Positions 47,602 to 59,089 of a stretch of DNA of 64,000 bases are shown one piece after another. Each line of letters opens with the position of its first letter. Position 1 is the first letter of the stretch. This DNA comes from Allantophomopsis cytisporea (taxonomy: Eukaryota; Ascomycota; Leotiomycetes; Phacidiales; Phacidiaceae). Position numbers and translations under genes: made by a program. The notes under the pieces are model-generated. The model searched no databases, was not told the DNA's origin, and worked only from the letters and a program-made list of their open reading frames with translations. The DNA lies in contig CP103023.1 of the NCBI GenBank assembly GCA_024752435.1, forward strand, positions 1,922,001-1,986,000, written 5' to 3'.

Positions 47602-48034
47602 AGCGGTGAATATGCCACTGCTGGCATATGTGAATAAGGTCGAAAACGTTTTAGTGCTTCAGCGCATGTGTTTTTATCGCATTGGATGTTAGTGGATGAG
47701 GCTGAGGTATCGGTTAACTTTTGAGGTTATTGATACTCACGATTAGAGCTCCAAGCGATTCTCGACACACCGAGTCGTCATCACGAGACAAATCGCAACT
47801 ACAACAACTACTCATACTACAACAACAAACACGGTTCGACTTTGATTCACTTTATTTAGTTTTGAAATCAAATTAAATTCTATATACATGTTTATACAAG
47901 GTATCTAATCAAAGGCTATAATACACATGGTCCCATTAAAGACCATTGGAACGTTAGAACATTATGCTCAATCATCCGTAGCGGTCAACTTGGGTTCAGC
48001 ATCTACAGTAACCAAATCGTAAGAGAAGTTCATC
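47602..48034. other. Intergenic region
   Basis: This stretch contains the TRS31 upstream region, with a short A/C-rich ACAACAACTACT-like run near 47797-47830, and the 3' flank of the Sec14-like gene. No gene is seen. Confidence 0.5.
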
Positions 48035-49289
48035 TTAAGCTGCCTGTCCTGGTGTGTCTGCCGAGATAGTTGTCTCCACAGTTGGGCCAGCTGGAACACC
48101 CTCCTCCATCATTCTCTTCTTGGGGTTTGGAGGCTCAGAGCTTTCCACAATTACACCAACGCTTGGAACATCACCGCCCTTTATGTAAGCCTCACTCTCT
48201 CCGTACTGTTTTCCAGCTTTCTCCCATCGAGAAATTTGCTCATTTCGTCTCTCTTCGCAGAGTTCCATCAACGCTGGCCAATATGTCGCATGATCGTATT
48301 CGAACTCAAGATCACCTTGGAACTCGTTCCACAATTGAGTTGGCGGAACAAAGTTTCGCATGTTGTCGTTGAACTTTAGCTTCTCTCTTGTGAGGGGGTC
48401 GATGAATGGTGTGATGAGCTTGAAGAAACCGCTAACCACCCAAGGAACTATGAATAATGTTAGCCAATGCGAGACTATTCAAGTCAGAGTGCAACCAACC
48501 ATTGATGATAAGAGCCCTACCCAGACGCTCTGGGTAATGCGTTTGGAGGATATTCAAGACCTCCCGCCCCTGTCCAATTCCAGGAGATGTATTTGTACGG
48601 CTTTTGCCAGCCTTAAAGTTGATCAATAGAGCAAGTGTATCTTGCCCTGGGAGCATCATCTCAATGACTCTCTCTACCATGAAAACCAAGTGTTGGACCT
48701 GTCTTGGACTGACTTCAGTGTTTTGTTTTCCAGGGTTCAGGTATTGGCAAGGTCTTCCGTTGATATCGTAACCAAGAATCATTTGCTTGCCAGTCTCATT
48801 CTCCGGAGAGATATAATCGGCCGTTAGCCCTTCAACATCATACTCTCTTCGCCATGTCAAGGTTCCAAGTAGACGCTTCTCGGCTTCAGCAAGAGACCAC
48901 TTGGTCGCGCGCAAGTATCGAAGCAAACACTCTCTCGTGAGCCACATGATCTCGCTATCAGTGACAGGACCCTCCTTCCCAGTCGTTGAAGGTATCTTCT
49001 CCCATGCCTTCACTGCCTTGAGAAGCTCTTCGTACTTTGTTTCTTGATCAGGAGTGAGCTCTGGGACTGCTGGAACCGCTGAGGCTTCTAAAGGATCGAC
49101 AATTGGTGTCTTCAAAGGCGTATCCTTCAAAGCTCTAAGTCTTGCTGCTACGGGAGAGCCATTGGTGGAGTTTTCAGTGACAGAAGTTGCAGCAGTGGTT
49201 GTCGATGGTGCTGCAGTACTGTTAAGCTCAACAGCGGCCATTGATGATTCGAGGCTGGCCGACTCGACTGGAGGTTGTGAATCGCTCAT
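48035..49289 (-). CDS. Sec14-like (CRAL-TRIO) phosphatidylinositol transfer protein
   Basis: This lipid-transfer protein resembles Pdr16/Sfh-type Sec14 homologues, which present phosphatidylinositol to kinases and affect sterol and drug tolerance in yeast. Exons are 49289-48500 and 48447-48035, giving 400 residues. The CRAL-TRIO N-domain appears at SDSEIMWLTRECLLRYLRAT. The lipid-binding domain appears at GYDINGRPCQYLNPGKQNTE, VLNILQTHYPERLGRALIIN and, after the intron, VPWVVSGFFKLITPFIDP. The donor GTTGGT is weak but is the only one that keeps the INVPW reading. The C-terminal tail ends in an acidic/basic mix (PPNPKKRMMEEG). The N-terminal 60 residues are Ser/Thr/Ala-rich. The ATG at 49289 is the first in frame. 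Confidence 0.92.
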
Positions 49290-49673
49290 GATTATGTTGG
49301 TAGTGACGGTTTTCTGGGAAGTTTGGTGCAACAAAGACTATGAAGTTTCCAGAATAAAAAAGGGACAATAATTTATAACTCCTTTTCTTGAGACAATAGA
49401 ATTCATAAACGGTCGTTATTCGCGATGATCACCAACTATGTAAGCACATATTATGGGCGCCCCCTCAAAAGATAATCTTAGTGAGACGTTAAATGCGAAC
49501 ACGGAGTCAGGCGTGGGAGGGTACCCTGGCTTGCGTCGGTCACGCCAAATATTGTTCCGCGCTGCCACTTAACGCGTCTCCCAAACTCGACCCGCGACGC
49601 GCCTGAGATTGAAATCACAACGACGAGTACCGAACAACAAAACCTCTACTTATTTTATTCGATCAACAGCAAA
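49290..49673. promoter_or_regulatory. Divergent Sec14-like / POL12 promoter with MluI box
   Basis: A perfect MluI cell-cycle box ACGCGT lies at 49572-49577 and further CGCG cores (CCGCGACGCGCC) at about 49591-49602, roughly 75-100 bases before the POL12 start. MBF binding would fit S-phase expression of a polymerase alpha subunit. This is inferred from the motif only. Confidence 0.5.
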
Positions 49674-51839
49674 ATGACGGAGAATGATGTCGAGGAGCTC
49701 AATTCTTTGTTCGCCTCTCCGAACAAAGATCTGGAGCCAGATGTACTCACAGAACTGCAATCAATTATGCGACTTCACGGGCTTCCACCACAGGAGCTAT
49801 TTTACAAATGGGAGTCTTATAGTATTAAGATGGGATCAGATGACATGAAACTGGATATTAACACCGCAAGAGCTCTTAAGCAAGATGTACAAGACAGTCT
49901 CGAACGTGAATCTCGCAACAAGGCACATATTCGAAGATCGGATAATAAGCGCGCAAACCAGGTTCCCAGGGCAGGTGCGCATATGGGGGATGTTTATGGG
50001 ATGTGAGTACACCATTCTCCAAATGCGTGTTTATTATACTGAAACTCATGTAGGCTTGATGGCCTCGTGCCAAATACACCGAGATCGAATATCAATAGCA
50101 GAGTAAATGGGTCCAATAAGCGCAAACTTGGAAACGAGACTCCTTCATTAGCAAGACTGAAGCTCGAACCTGCCAGCAGTCCACCAGAATTCAAATCTTC
50201 ACCTATGCCTGCCGACCAACAGAATGGACAGAATACACCGTGAGTCTTAAATATGTCATTGTCACAAAATTTGCGCTGAAATAAATAGGGTGCTGTCTTT
50301 CAACGATCGAACAAATGCGGGCCAGACACTTGAAACACTAAACGATACTCTTGAAGTTCCTGAGCCCCCAATTGCACCATACTCAGAACCACGTGTTAGT
50401 CTGAAAGCAAACTCAGATAAGCAGAAGTTGGCGTATCGTCCAATGGCCATGAAAGCCTCCGAAGCCTCCGAAATCCTTGACGATCGCATCGATGAATATA
50501 TGACTCTTGTGCAAGCACATCACCATTTGGAAGACTCTGCCTTTGGTAGCGCCGCAAATCAAAACATCAACGAGGTTGTCGCTGTGGGAAGAATTGCTTC
50601 GGATTCTTCGGATGGAAAGTTGAACCATGCATCACTTGTACTCGAAACCTCAAGGCGTATGGGTGCTGGTCTGCGAGTACATATCAATTTAAAGGCTATA
50701 CCTAGGTTTCAGTTTTTTCCAGGACAGATTGTTGCCTTGAGAGGAATCAATGCTTCTGGTGACGAATTTGTTGTCAAACAAATCCTAGATGCACCACTGC
50801 TACCGAGTGCTGCGACAACAGTGGAGGGGATTGAGGCACATAGACAAAGATTGGCAGGTGGTCCAGATGCCATGGATTCAGATACCCCTCCAGCACCACT
50901 GAACGTTTTCTTGGCTGCTGGGCCTTACACTGCTGATGATAATCTTGACTTTGAGCCTTTGCACGCCCTTTGTGGTCAGGCCGCGGACACATATGCAGAT
51001 GTATTAATTCTCACGGGGCCTTTCCTTGATATCGATCATCCCTTAATTGCAAGTGGTGACTTCGAGCTTCCGGAGGAGGCCCAAATAGATCCGGACACAG
51101 CAACAATCCTGACAGTATTCAGATATCTTATCTCCCCAATCTTTCACAGGCTCGTTTCCGAAAACCCTCAAATAACCATCATGCTCATCCCATCGGTACG
51201 CGATGCGATCAGCAGACACGTTTCATGGCCCCAGGATGCCTTCCCCAAAAAGGAGCTTGGTCTTCCAAAGAGCGTTAGGATTGTTGGCAATCCAATGACG
51301 TTTTCTTTGAACGAGATGGTTGTTGGCATCTCAAGTCAAGATATTCTTTGGGAGCTACGAAGTGAGGAATTGACTGGTGGTAAACCCACTGATGATAGTC
51401 CATTCGCAAGACTACCCAGGTACATGATTGAGCAAAGACATTTCTTTCCTCTCTTCCCCCCGGTTGATAGACAGAAGCTGCCTAAGACTGGGACAGAAGA
51501 AGGCATACCAGCTGGTGCCATGCTTGACTTGAGTTATTTAAAACTTGGGGAAATGTTACTTGTCAGACCAGATCTATTGATTGTTCCTAGTGCACTCCCT
51601 CCTCTTGCAAAGGTCAGTCCTCCCGCTTGTCACGTTACTGTACCAAACTTACGATACCCTAGGTTATTGAAAGTGTTGTGGTCATAAATCCAGGCCAGCT
51701 TTCAAGAAGGCGAGGAGCTGGAACATTTGCGAAACTAACAATCCATGCTCCTACTTTGACCGATGAAGATAGAGCTGCTGGACCGAGGGTTGCTCATAAG
51801 CTGTATTCTCGGTTGAGAGCGGATATTATTAAGATATAA
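49674..51839 (+). CDS. POL12: DNA polymerase alpha-primase subunit B
   Basis: This is the regulatory B-subunit of DNA polymerase alpha-primase, needed to initiate replication and for telomere capping. Exons are 49674-50002, 50054-50239, 50289-51612 and 51663-51839 (introns 49-51 bp), giving 671 residues. The N-terminal helical domain (DVEELNSLFASPNKDLEP) is followed by a disordered linker with TP sites (LVPNTPRSN), typical CDK targets. The OB fold is at FQFFPGQIVALRGINASG. The inactive phosphoesterase fold shows ADVLILTGPFLDIDHPLI, TIMLIPSVRDAISRHV and VRIVGNPMTFSLNEMVVGIS. The last exon gives VVINPGQLSRRRGAGTFAKL, the conserved C-terminus. Confidence 0.95.
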
Positions 51840-52932
51840 TATATGGGACTTTGCATATGTGGTGTTTTGAGTTTGAGGTCACGGCGTTTCGAAGAAGATT
51901 GTGTAAATTATGACGCGAAAGGGATCTTGTTGTATCAATGCAATTTATTATTTCATGATTGTACACGAGCTTCATCGATCTTATTACTGAATGTAGTGAC
52001 AAATACCTCTTAAACTAGCTATCTTGTGGTGTTCACTGGCGTAGTGTTACGAGTACGGAATCGCTCGAGTTGTAAAAAATTCATTGTATATTTCTGTCCA
52101 GTAGATAAAGCAAGACATAATCATTATGAATCGAGTCTTTATTTTTACGACAAAATCCAGTTCTGAGGTATTCATTCACCATCCTTGTCAGGATATGTTG
52201 GAAGATGGGAATGACATCCCATAGTTCACCATTGTCGTCATTGCTTCAACACCGTTTTTTGAGCTCTCATTACATTACATTACTTATATAGCCTGTCATT
52301 GTCAATTCAATCAACACGGCAACTGACAGCAACAAAATAGAAGCAAAAAGCAAAAAGGGTGGAGATGCAGTGAATTGAGCACTGGATCTCCTGCTCCAAC
52401 AACCACGCCTCTTGGCGCCGCACAATAGCAGGTTATAGATTGCAGAGCAGGCGTCATTACCACTAGACCACATCACCTTGATTTTTAAGAATGATTGAAC
52501 TATTTTATAACATAAGGGCAGGAGTGAGATCGAAACTCATCAATCTCGGCCCTCATTTCATTATTGTTAACCATATTATCACCATCATTAGACATGCAGA
52601 ATGTTTTCCATGTATCAACAGGCCTTATTTAACATACACTATTCGGAGTTTAAGTTGTATTACTTAGAAGTAAGATCTTTCAACTTCTTGGAAGCTTATA
52701 TAAACTCATTTCATATTTTACAATTTATGGCCAAGTCATCTATACGTCTTTCAAATATGCCATATCAGCAACCTTGTGCTAGGAGATAATAAGAGAGAGA
52801 ATTATGCACAACCATAACTCGAGAGTCACAGCCCTTGGTTTCAGTAAGAATAAGTCTCTTCGATTAACATAATCAAGACATTGAGAATTATTCATACGCT
52901 ATACTGAAAGAAAGTTGAGCCAACGACTATAT
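51840..52932. other. Intergenic region
   Basis: This 1.1-kb region between the convergent POL12 and UstYa-family genes is AT-rich after 52500. No gene is supported. Confidence 0.5.
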
Positions 52933-53904
52933 CTAACCTCCAACAATGCTCTGGATATCGTCTACTCTTCTGGCCTCAATCCACTCCAAGGCCTCATCTC
53001 TATTCCTACACACATGTGTTTGGCCTTGCCCACTGGCTCCAATAGATGACTCATCTCCCTCGAGGGTCATATCAGCACTGCAAAGGATACTGCTACGAAG
53101 GTATTCGAAGCAGTGACTAGCATGATACGCATCCTCCTCTCCTGTGACGCCATGTACAACCATTTGATGATAAGTATCTACAAAATAGTACAGCTAAATC
53201 TCATTAGTATTGCTTTCCAGATCATAAGAAAGTGAGAGTTGATCGTACACAATGAAGGGAGTGTGCCCAAGTGACTTCAAAAAGAGGTCCTGTTCGGACT
53301 GGATCATCTGAGACAGGCTCTCCAAGCATCGGATACTTCTTGTAGTCATCGATTCTTACGCTACCTCCACCCTCTGCCGAGATGTTAGTGGTTGTTAGCT
53401 AATTATATAATATAGTACTTACTTGGCATCAGTGCGTCCCAGTTAGCACGAATCTCCATCCTATTCGCATCTGAAGTCATGTTTGGAATGAAATTCTCGG
53501 GATCAGGCTTGAATTTTGTGATAACATGCGATTCTACAAGCCAAAGTCAGTGCAACCACACTACACAGAATAGGTATGGGATACTTACGAGTCTTGAAAA
53601 GGCCGTTGATATCATCACCAGTTTCAATTTCCTTGTATGCGGCCTTTGGTGATTCCTTCAGAAGCAATACCAATATCATAATAAGCTGCAAAGCGACGAT
53701 TGACCCCCATCGTATCCATGTCAATATCGTTTTCTTCTTCAGGGCTCGCGATGTCTCCCTTTCCATTCGTGTGCCGGTTTTCGTTAGAAATTCATCGCCT
53801 TGATGTGAGCATGCAGTAGTATCCGTGTCACTATTGAGGTCCTGATCCTCGAGTTCATGGTCCTCAATAGAGGAGTATCTGCTCGATTTTTCGAGATGTA
53901 CCAT
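52933..53904 (-). CDS. UstYa-family (DUF3328) protein
   Basis: UstYa-family proteins act in fungal secondary metabolism as oxidases or cyclases, first described for ustiloxin-type ribosomal peptides and cyclochlorotine. Exons are 53904-53589, 53533-53423, 53373-53249 and 53193-52933, giving 270 residues. A hydrophilic N-terminus precedes one membrane anchor (WIRWGSIVALQLIMILVLLL). The family motifs are present: the first HxxHC as HSLHC (split by intron 3, continuing LYYFVDTYHQMVVHG) and the second as HASHCFEYLRSSILC with SADMTLEG. The gene is alone: no peptide precursor with Kex2-site repeats, P450 or synthase lies within the window. Its substrate is therefore unknown. Confidence 0.88.
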
Positions 53905-54800
53905 TTTGAAATCGAATAAACAAAATTTGTGTACTTACAAAAAATTGGAAATGCTGGGGAAGAACGAGTATATATTCCGATAATCCCTTGGTGCATCTTG
54001 AGTAGTAATGTGTTTCACCGAGGCTTTTACACAACAATGCAGAGTGTGTTCAGAGGCTGTTGATACGACTTGGGCCGTCTGCGACGTGCAGTGAAAGGCA
54101 TTTGGCGGAGGAGGCAGAATGTCAAAACACCATCAGGGGTTGAAACGCGGATCAATCACAGCCGGCTGATGCTTTAACCTCCACGACGCTTGACGCTCAA
54201 TCATGCATCGTCCGATTTCATGAGTCGAAAAGAAAAGTAAACCCCAATTTTCCTATGACTTTGAGCGTCGCTAGAACATCTTCGGTGCTTGGTGTCGTCA
54301 ATGCATACTGTCTCTTAATAAGCATATCGTTACCAAATAAGAGTGGTGCGGACTGGAGCTTAATTCTACCCTTGCGTAGCTTGCAATCACTCCACATCTC
54401 ACCTTTCACAAGTTTGATAGCGATTTCCAAGTATAGTACTAAGGCAAACTGTAACATTACATAAGAAACCATATCAATATCTTTTGACAACAGAACAGTC
54501 ATTAGTGGTGGCGTAGTTATGGAGAGCCATTCAATTTCGGGGTATTCCATCACGAAGATACAGGTGAGAAGTCCCATGTACGTACTTGAGTTGCGGTTGT
54601 GCTATTGTTTATCATGATACTTCAACAAAAGGCATTCACTATCACATAAAAGTGGCAGTATTCTTGAGCGAATTCGATGGATAAATTGTGAACTTGTAAC
54701 TCCATAAGTATGCCCAAACGCCGCTAGTCTATTCTAGTTTTTGATATAACCAGCCAATCAGTCCTGTGAAGCTAAGTATCCTAAGGGAAATGGTACCACT
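53905..54800. other. Intergenic region with one doubtful frame
   Basis: This is the upstream region of the UstYa-family gene and the 3' flank of GUA1. It contains the uncertain minus-strand frame described separately and otherwise nothing I can support. Confidence 0.4.
54218..54577 (-). CDS. Unassigned 119-codon frame, doubtful
   Basis: An ATG-initiated frame encodes a peptide with a hydrophobic first half (YVMLQFALVLYLEIAIKLV) and a basic second half. I do not recognise a family and see no convincing start context or splice signal. It may be a spurious frame or a small remnant of a membrane protein. Confidence 0.2.
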   Translation of the reverse strand: MGLLTCIFVMEYPEIEWLSITTPPLMTVLLSKDIDMVSYVMLQFALVLYLEIAIKLVKGEMWSDCKLRKGRIKLQSAPLLFGNDMLIKRQYALTTPSTEDVLATLKVIGKLGFTFLFDS

Positions 54801-56476
54801 TTACTCCATCTCGATAGTTCCTGGTGGCTTGCTAGTAACATCGTAGAAGACTCTGCAGACACCATCAACTTCATTGACGATCCTAGTAGAGACCTTAGCA
54901 ATGAAGTCCCAGCTGAATGGGTATGCAGTAGCAGTCATGAAATCAGTAGTCTCGACAGCACGGAGAGCAATAACCTGCTGGTGAACTCTCTTGTCGCCCA
55001 TGACACCCACGGCCTTGACTGGAAGAAGAGCAGCATATGCTTGGCTGATATTGTCGTAGAGACCTGCAGCTCTGATTTCTGAGATGAAGATGTGATCGGC
55101 CTTCCTGGCAATGGCAACCTGCTCTGGTGTGACTTCACCGAGCACGCGAATGGCAATACCTGGTCCTGGGAATGGATGTCTCATGACAAGCTCGTGGTTG
55201 ATGCCCAACTCGCGGCCAATGTCCCTGACTTCATCCTTGAAGAGCTCGCGAAGGGGCTCAATAAGCTTGAGACCCATGCGGTCTGGAAGACCACCAACAT
55301 TGTGGTGAGTCTTGATAGTGGCACTTGGGCCCTTAAAGGAGATACTCTCGATAACATCTGGGTAGAGTGTTCCCTGCAAGAACCACTCAACCTTTCCGGC
55401 TCTTGGAGAGTTCTCTGCAGCCTTCTCGATCTTCTTGGCCTCAGCCTCGAAAACCTCAATGAAGGTCTTTCCGATAAACTTTCTCTTCTGTTCTGGGTCG
55501 GTGAGGCCCTTAAGACCATCCATGAAAAGCTGGGAGGCATCTGCAACAGTCAAGTTGATACCAAGATGTTTGGCCAAGGTCTCCTTGACTTGCTCGCACT
55601 CATTGAGACGCATCACACCGTTGTCAACGAGAACAGCGTGGAATCTGTCACCAATAGCCTCGGTCATAAGCTTAGCAGCAACGGTAGAATCGACACCTCC
55701 GCTAACAGCTCCCAAAACCTGTCCCTTCTCTCCAACAAGAGCTCTAATTCTGGCAATCTCCTGATCTTTGAATGTGGACATAGACCAGTTGTTCTTGGCT
55801 CCACAGATATGGACGGCGAAGTTTCGGAGCAAATCCTTTCCTCTTGGAGTGTGGGTGACTTCTGGGTGGAATTGAATACCGTAGATCGGCTTAGTCTCAT
55901 GTGCGATACCAGCAAAAGGTGCGTTGTTGGTGGCAGCGATAATGTGGAAGTTTGGTGGGAGTGCACCGAGCTTATCACCGTGAGACATCCAGACCTTGAA
56001 GTCGTCCTCGACACCCTTGAAAAGGCTATCGACATGTCCAGCATGTCTGGTGGCCTTCACCTCAGCATGACCGTATTCCCTCTCAGTTCCGGCAATGACA
56101 TTCTTTCCATGGTGCCATGCAATCTCCTGGAGTCCGTAGCAGATACCAAGGATTGGGACACCAAGCTCGAACATGGCCGGGTCAACGTGTGGAGCGCCAT
56201 CCTCGTAGACGGAGTATGGGCCACCAGAGAGAATAATACCCTTTGGCTTCCAGGAAAGCTCAGAGAGCTTCTGTGTACACGGCAACATCTCAGAGTAGAC
56301 ATTGAGATCACGAAGTCGACGAGTAATCAAATGAGTGTATTGGGAACTACGAGTTCTGTCAGTAATCCATTGACAATCCAATTGTCGCGTCGAAGGATAT
56401 TATACCCAAAATCCAAAGTAAGGATGGTATCGAAGGTCTGATGGGGCTCCTCTGGGGTCTCAATTTTGGCGGCCAT
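54801..56476 (-). CDS. GUA1: GMP synthase (glutamine-hydrolysing)
   Basis: This enzyme converts XMP to GMP with ATP and glutamine in the cytosol, the last step of guanine nucleotide synthesis. Exons are 56476-56406 and 56346-54801 (59-bp intron), giving 538 residues. Exon 1 encodes MAAKIETPEEPHQTFDTILT and LDFG, and exon 2 continues SQYTHLITRRLRDLN. The class I amidotransferase triad is visible: Cys in GICYGLQEI, His and Glu in GIQFHPEVTH. The ATP-pyrophosphatase P-loop is AVSGGVDSTVAAKLM. The dimerisation domain ends KPPGTIEME. The gene diverges from BCP1 across 257 bp. A 449-codon antisense frame over this gene is a by-product of its codon bias. Confidence 0.97.
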
Positions 56477-56733
56477 TTTGAATGTAGGTATCTGGACTTC
56501 CTGGTGTTTTGTGAAGCCGAAGATTTAAAAGTTCCAAAAATTATTCTGACTCACGACGACGACTATGGCGGGGTCCCGGCCACGACGCTACCCTGCTTTA
56601 ATTTTTTCGATAAGATTAGCGGCAAACCGGCAGAATGTAGAAAAGTTTAGGCGGTGAAGGACACTCACCTTGATCTGAGCTCTTTAGCTATTCGATCATC
56701 CTCTGTACATATCAACACTCATAACCAATCAAA

Positions 56734-57655
56734 ATGGTCAAGAAAAGAGTCAGAGACACCGAGATGGTGGATGCGCCTGTTGCGCGCGTGGAGGATGCCG
56801 ATAGTGGTAGCGACGATGTCAGTATTACGCTGCCTGACCAAAGGTACATATTTCTGACTTTACTAGGACATGGATATGGTCAACGTCGATTTTGAGTGGT
56901 TTGATCTTGATGCTGAGGTCGATTTTCACGGACTTAAGAACCTTCTACGACAGCTATTAGATGTAGACTCCCAATTGGTTGACCTCTCAGCTCTTTCAGA
57001 CCTCATTCTCACACAGTCATGGCCTATGGGATCTACAGTCAAGGTCGATGGCAAGGAGACAGATCCATACGCCATTCTTACCATGTTGAGTCTTCACCAG
57101 TTCAGAGACAACGCCGCCGTACAACAGCTGGTCAAATATCTCGCAGAGAAAGCTCAATCAAATGAGCCATTGGCACAGCTTGAGAGCATCCTATCATCGC
57201 CAGATTCCAGAGTCGCATTGTTGATCTCGGAACGATTGATCAATGTTCCATCCGAAATCGTGCCACCACTTTATAAGATGTTCGTCGAGGAGCTCCCAGA
57301 AGCCCTGGCTGATGACCAGCCGTACAACTTTTCACACTACCTCGTTCTCTCGAAGACATATCAAGAGATTACCTCTACATTAGATCAAGAAGACGCACCA
57401 AGATCGAAGAAAAACAAGGCTGCAAAATCCAAAGAAACATTCTACTTCCATCCAGAAGATGAGGCTATGCACAAACATGCGCTCGCATACGGAAATTTCG
57501 AATACACTAAGGACTTGGGTGATGCGGCGGCAGACAGCAAGAGGGCATTTCAGGATGCTGGTATCAAGCCACAAGGGCATGCTATATTGATAGAGGCAGG
57601 GAAGTTTGAGGATGCGGTAAAGGCAGTTGGTCAATATTTAAACCCGGGCCAGTAA
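56734..57655 (+). CDS. BCP1: BCP1/BCCIP-family protein
   Basis: Bcp1 is a nuclear chaperone for ribosomal protein Rpl23 in yeast and is needed for nuclear export of Mss4; the human homologue is BCCIP. Exons are 56734-56817 and 56867-57655 (49-bp intron, donor GTCAGT), giving 290 residues. The short first exon has a basic start (MVKKRVRDTEMVDAP) and the acidic ADSGSDD. Exon 2 opens with DMDMVNVDFEWFDLDAEVDF, the family signature, and later has FVEELPEALADDQPYNFSHYL and KETFYFHPEDEAMHKHAL. A Lys-rich linker (RSKKNKAAKSK) separates the last two parts. All landmarks are in the expected order. Confidence 0.94.
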
Positions 57656-57811
57656 TTCAGAAATCAAGATGATACCCCGCACATACATGCTTAGTACCGA
57701 CAAATATAGTCTAGTGAAACCTCCTTTTTATGAACGTTTATAATACACATGATATAATACAGACCAATGCTATTGACTTGGTATCCCAGCACAAACCAGA
57801 AACAAATCTAC

Positions 57812-58662
57812 CTAATCCTCAAGCCTCTGCATCAAATATTCAACCTCTACCTCTTTCGTAAGAGGAATCACAAAATCCTTGTACATAGCCACAACCGCAT
57901 CTGCATTAATCTTTCCATGGTTTTCTTGGCCATTTGCTCCAACGTATGGGTCTGTGCCGTAGGTTCTAGCCTTCAACCCCAGCCTCTCTAATACCTTCTT
58001 TTCAACAGCTAAGTTGGTAATGGCATGAGCGATGCCCTCTCGATCTCCGTTCTTGATCAGTTTTGTGAACTTCTCCGTCTCACTTTGGAACTTGGACTCG
58101 GCCACAAATTTGCCAAAATGGATGCGGCGGGACAAGGCCTGCAAACAAGAGATGTCGCATGTTGCAGCAGAACCATAGTTCTCTTGCGCCTCAGCTCGTT
58201 CCGAACGCCCAAAGTCTTTGCATACTGCAGGGAGGAAGACGTCGACGTAGCTCTTTTTTAACTTGTCGTTGACGTCGACGTCATTGGCGTGTAAGATTTG
58301 TGGGTATTTCAAGGGTGGGAGGATTGGTTTTTGAATGGCGTCTGGGAAAAAAGGGTATTCGTCTGGAGATTCGTAACGGCGAATGAGGGACTGTAGGCTT
58401 TCTTGTGCTCTCAAAATCCAATCCAAAAAGGACAGATCAGTATTCGGAAGTTCGATTGCCCCGGGGACGTAGATCTTTCGGTTGAGTGGGAACTGGACTC
58501 GCTCAATGAGGTGGAAAATGATGGTGTCCTCGAGACGGCTTAATATAATATTAGATCAACTTTACGTGACAACGAAGAAATATGTGCTTACATGAGCTGA
58601 AAACGAATGTTTGCCAAGTCCAACGCCTCAGAAGCATCTGACAAATCGATTGCAGTATCCAT
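57812..58662 (-). CDS. ARO7: Chorismate mutase (AroQ, fungal type)
   Basis: This enzyme converts chorismate to prephenate, the branch point toward phenylalanine and tyrosine. Exons are 58662-58592 and 58538-57812 (53-bp intron), giving 265 residues, the usual fungal length. Landmarks are MDTAIDLSDASEALDLANIR, FQLIRLEDTIIFHLIERVQF (spanning the junction), FLDWILRAQESLQSLIRRYE, SCLQALSRRIHFGKFVAESK and VEVEYLMQRLED. These are typical of the allosteric yeast-type enzyme (activated by Trp, inhibited by Tyr). An upstream ATG in frame at 58809 would add 49 unconserved residues, so the ATG at 58662 is preferred. There is no signal peptide, so it is the cytosolic rather than the secreted form. Confidence 0.95.
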
Positions 58663-59089
58663 TGTGTCAAAGTTAGGGGTGTTTGGTGGGGTAATAAATC
58701 CAGAAGAATAAAACTTTTGATGTGGGTTTCGTCGTATAGAAATGGGGTTATCTGAATTCATATATAAGATGGATGATGTCAGATTTCGTGAGATTGGTGA
58801 TCTGTACAACGATAATCCTCTAATGCAGTGTGGAATGTAAAATGGCTGGTACAGTCATTTTCGAACAGTAGAACAATTGATACAATAATCGAGTCATCCT
58901 TGTCAGAGGATCGGCGATAACCGAAGCCACAGTGGCTGAAATACCTCATGCTCTCACACGACCTGCATTGTAAACATACATACCTAAGACAACCGCAAAC
59001 TCAAACCCCAGACCGGAGTAAATGTCTAAACACACCGCCAAATCCGATCTGATCTGAATTGATGCTTTGCTTATATTGATTCACCAGTG
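58663..59089. promoter_or_regulatory. Divergent ARO7 / MDV1 upstream region
   Basis: This 427-bp gap separates two divergent starts. I searched for the general amino-acid-control element (TGACTC) expected for ARO7 and saw only a near match, ATGACTCG-like in the reverse complement of CGAGTCAT at about 58891-58896. No other feature is seen. Confidence 0.35.

Noticed and set aside
55092..56441. 449-codon open frame antisense to GUA1
   Set aside because: It lies wholly opposite a conserved, codon-biased gene; avoidance of TTA, CTA and TCA codons opens the antisense frame. No family features, and it has no splice or start support.
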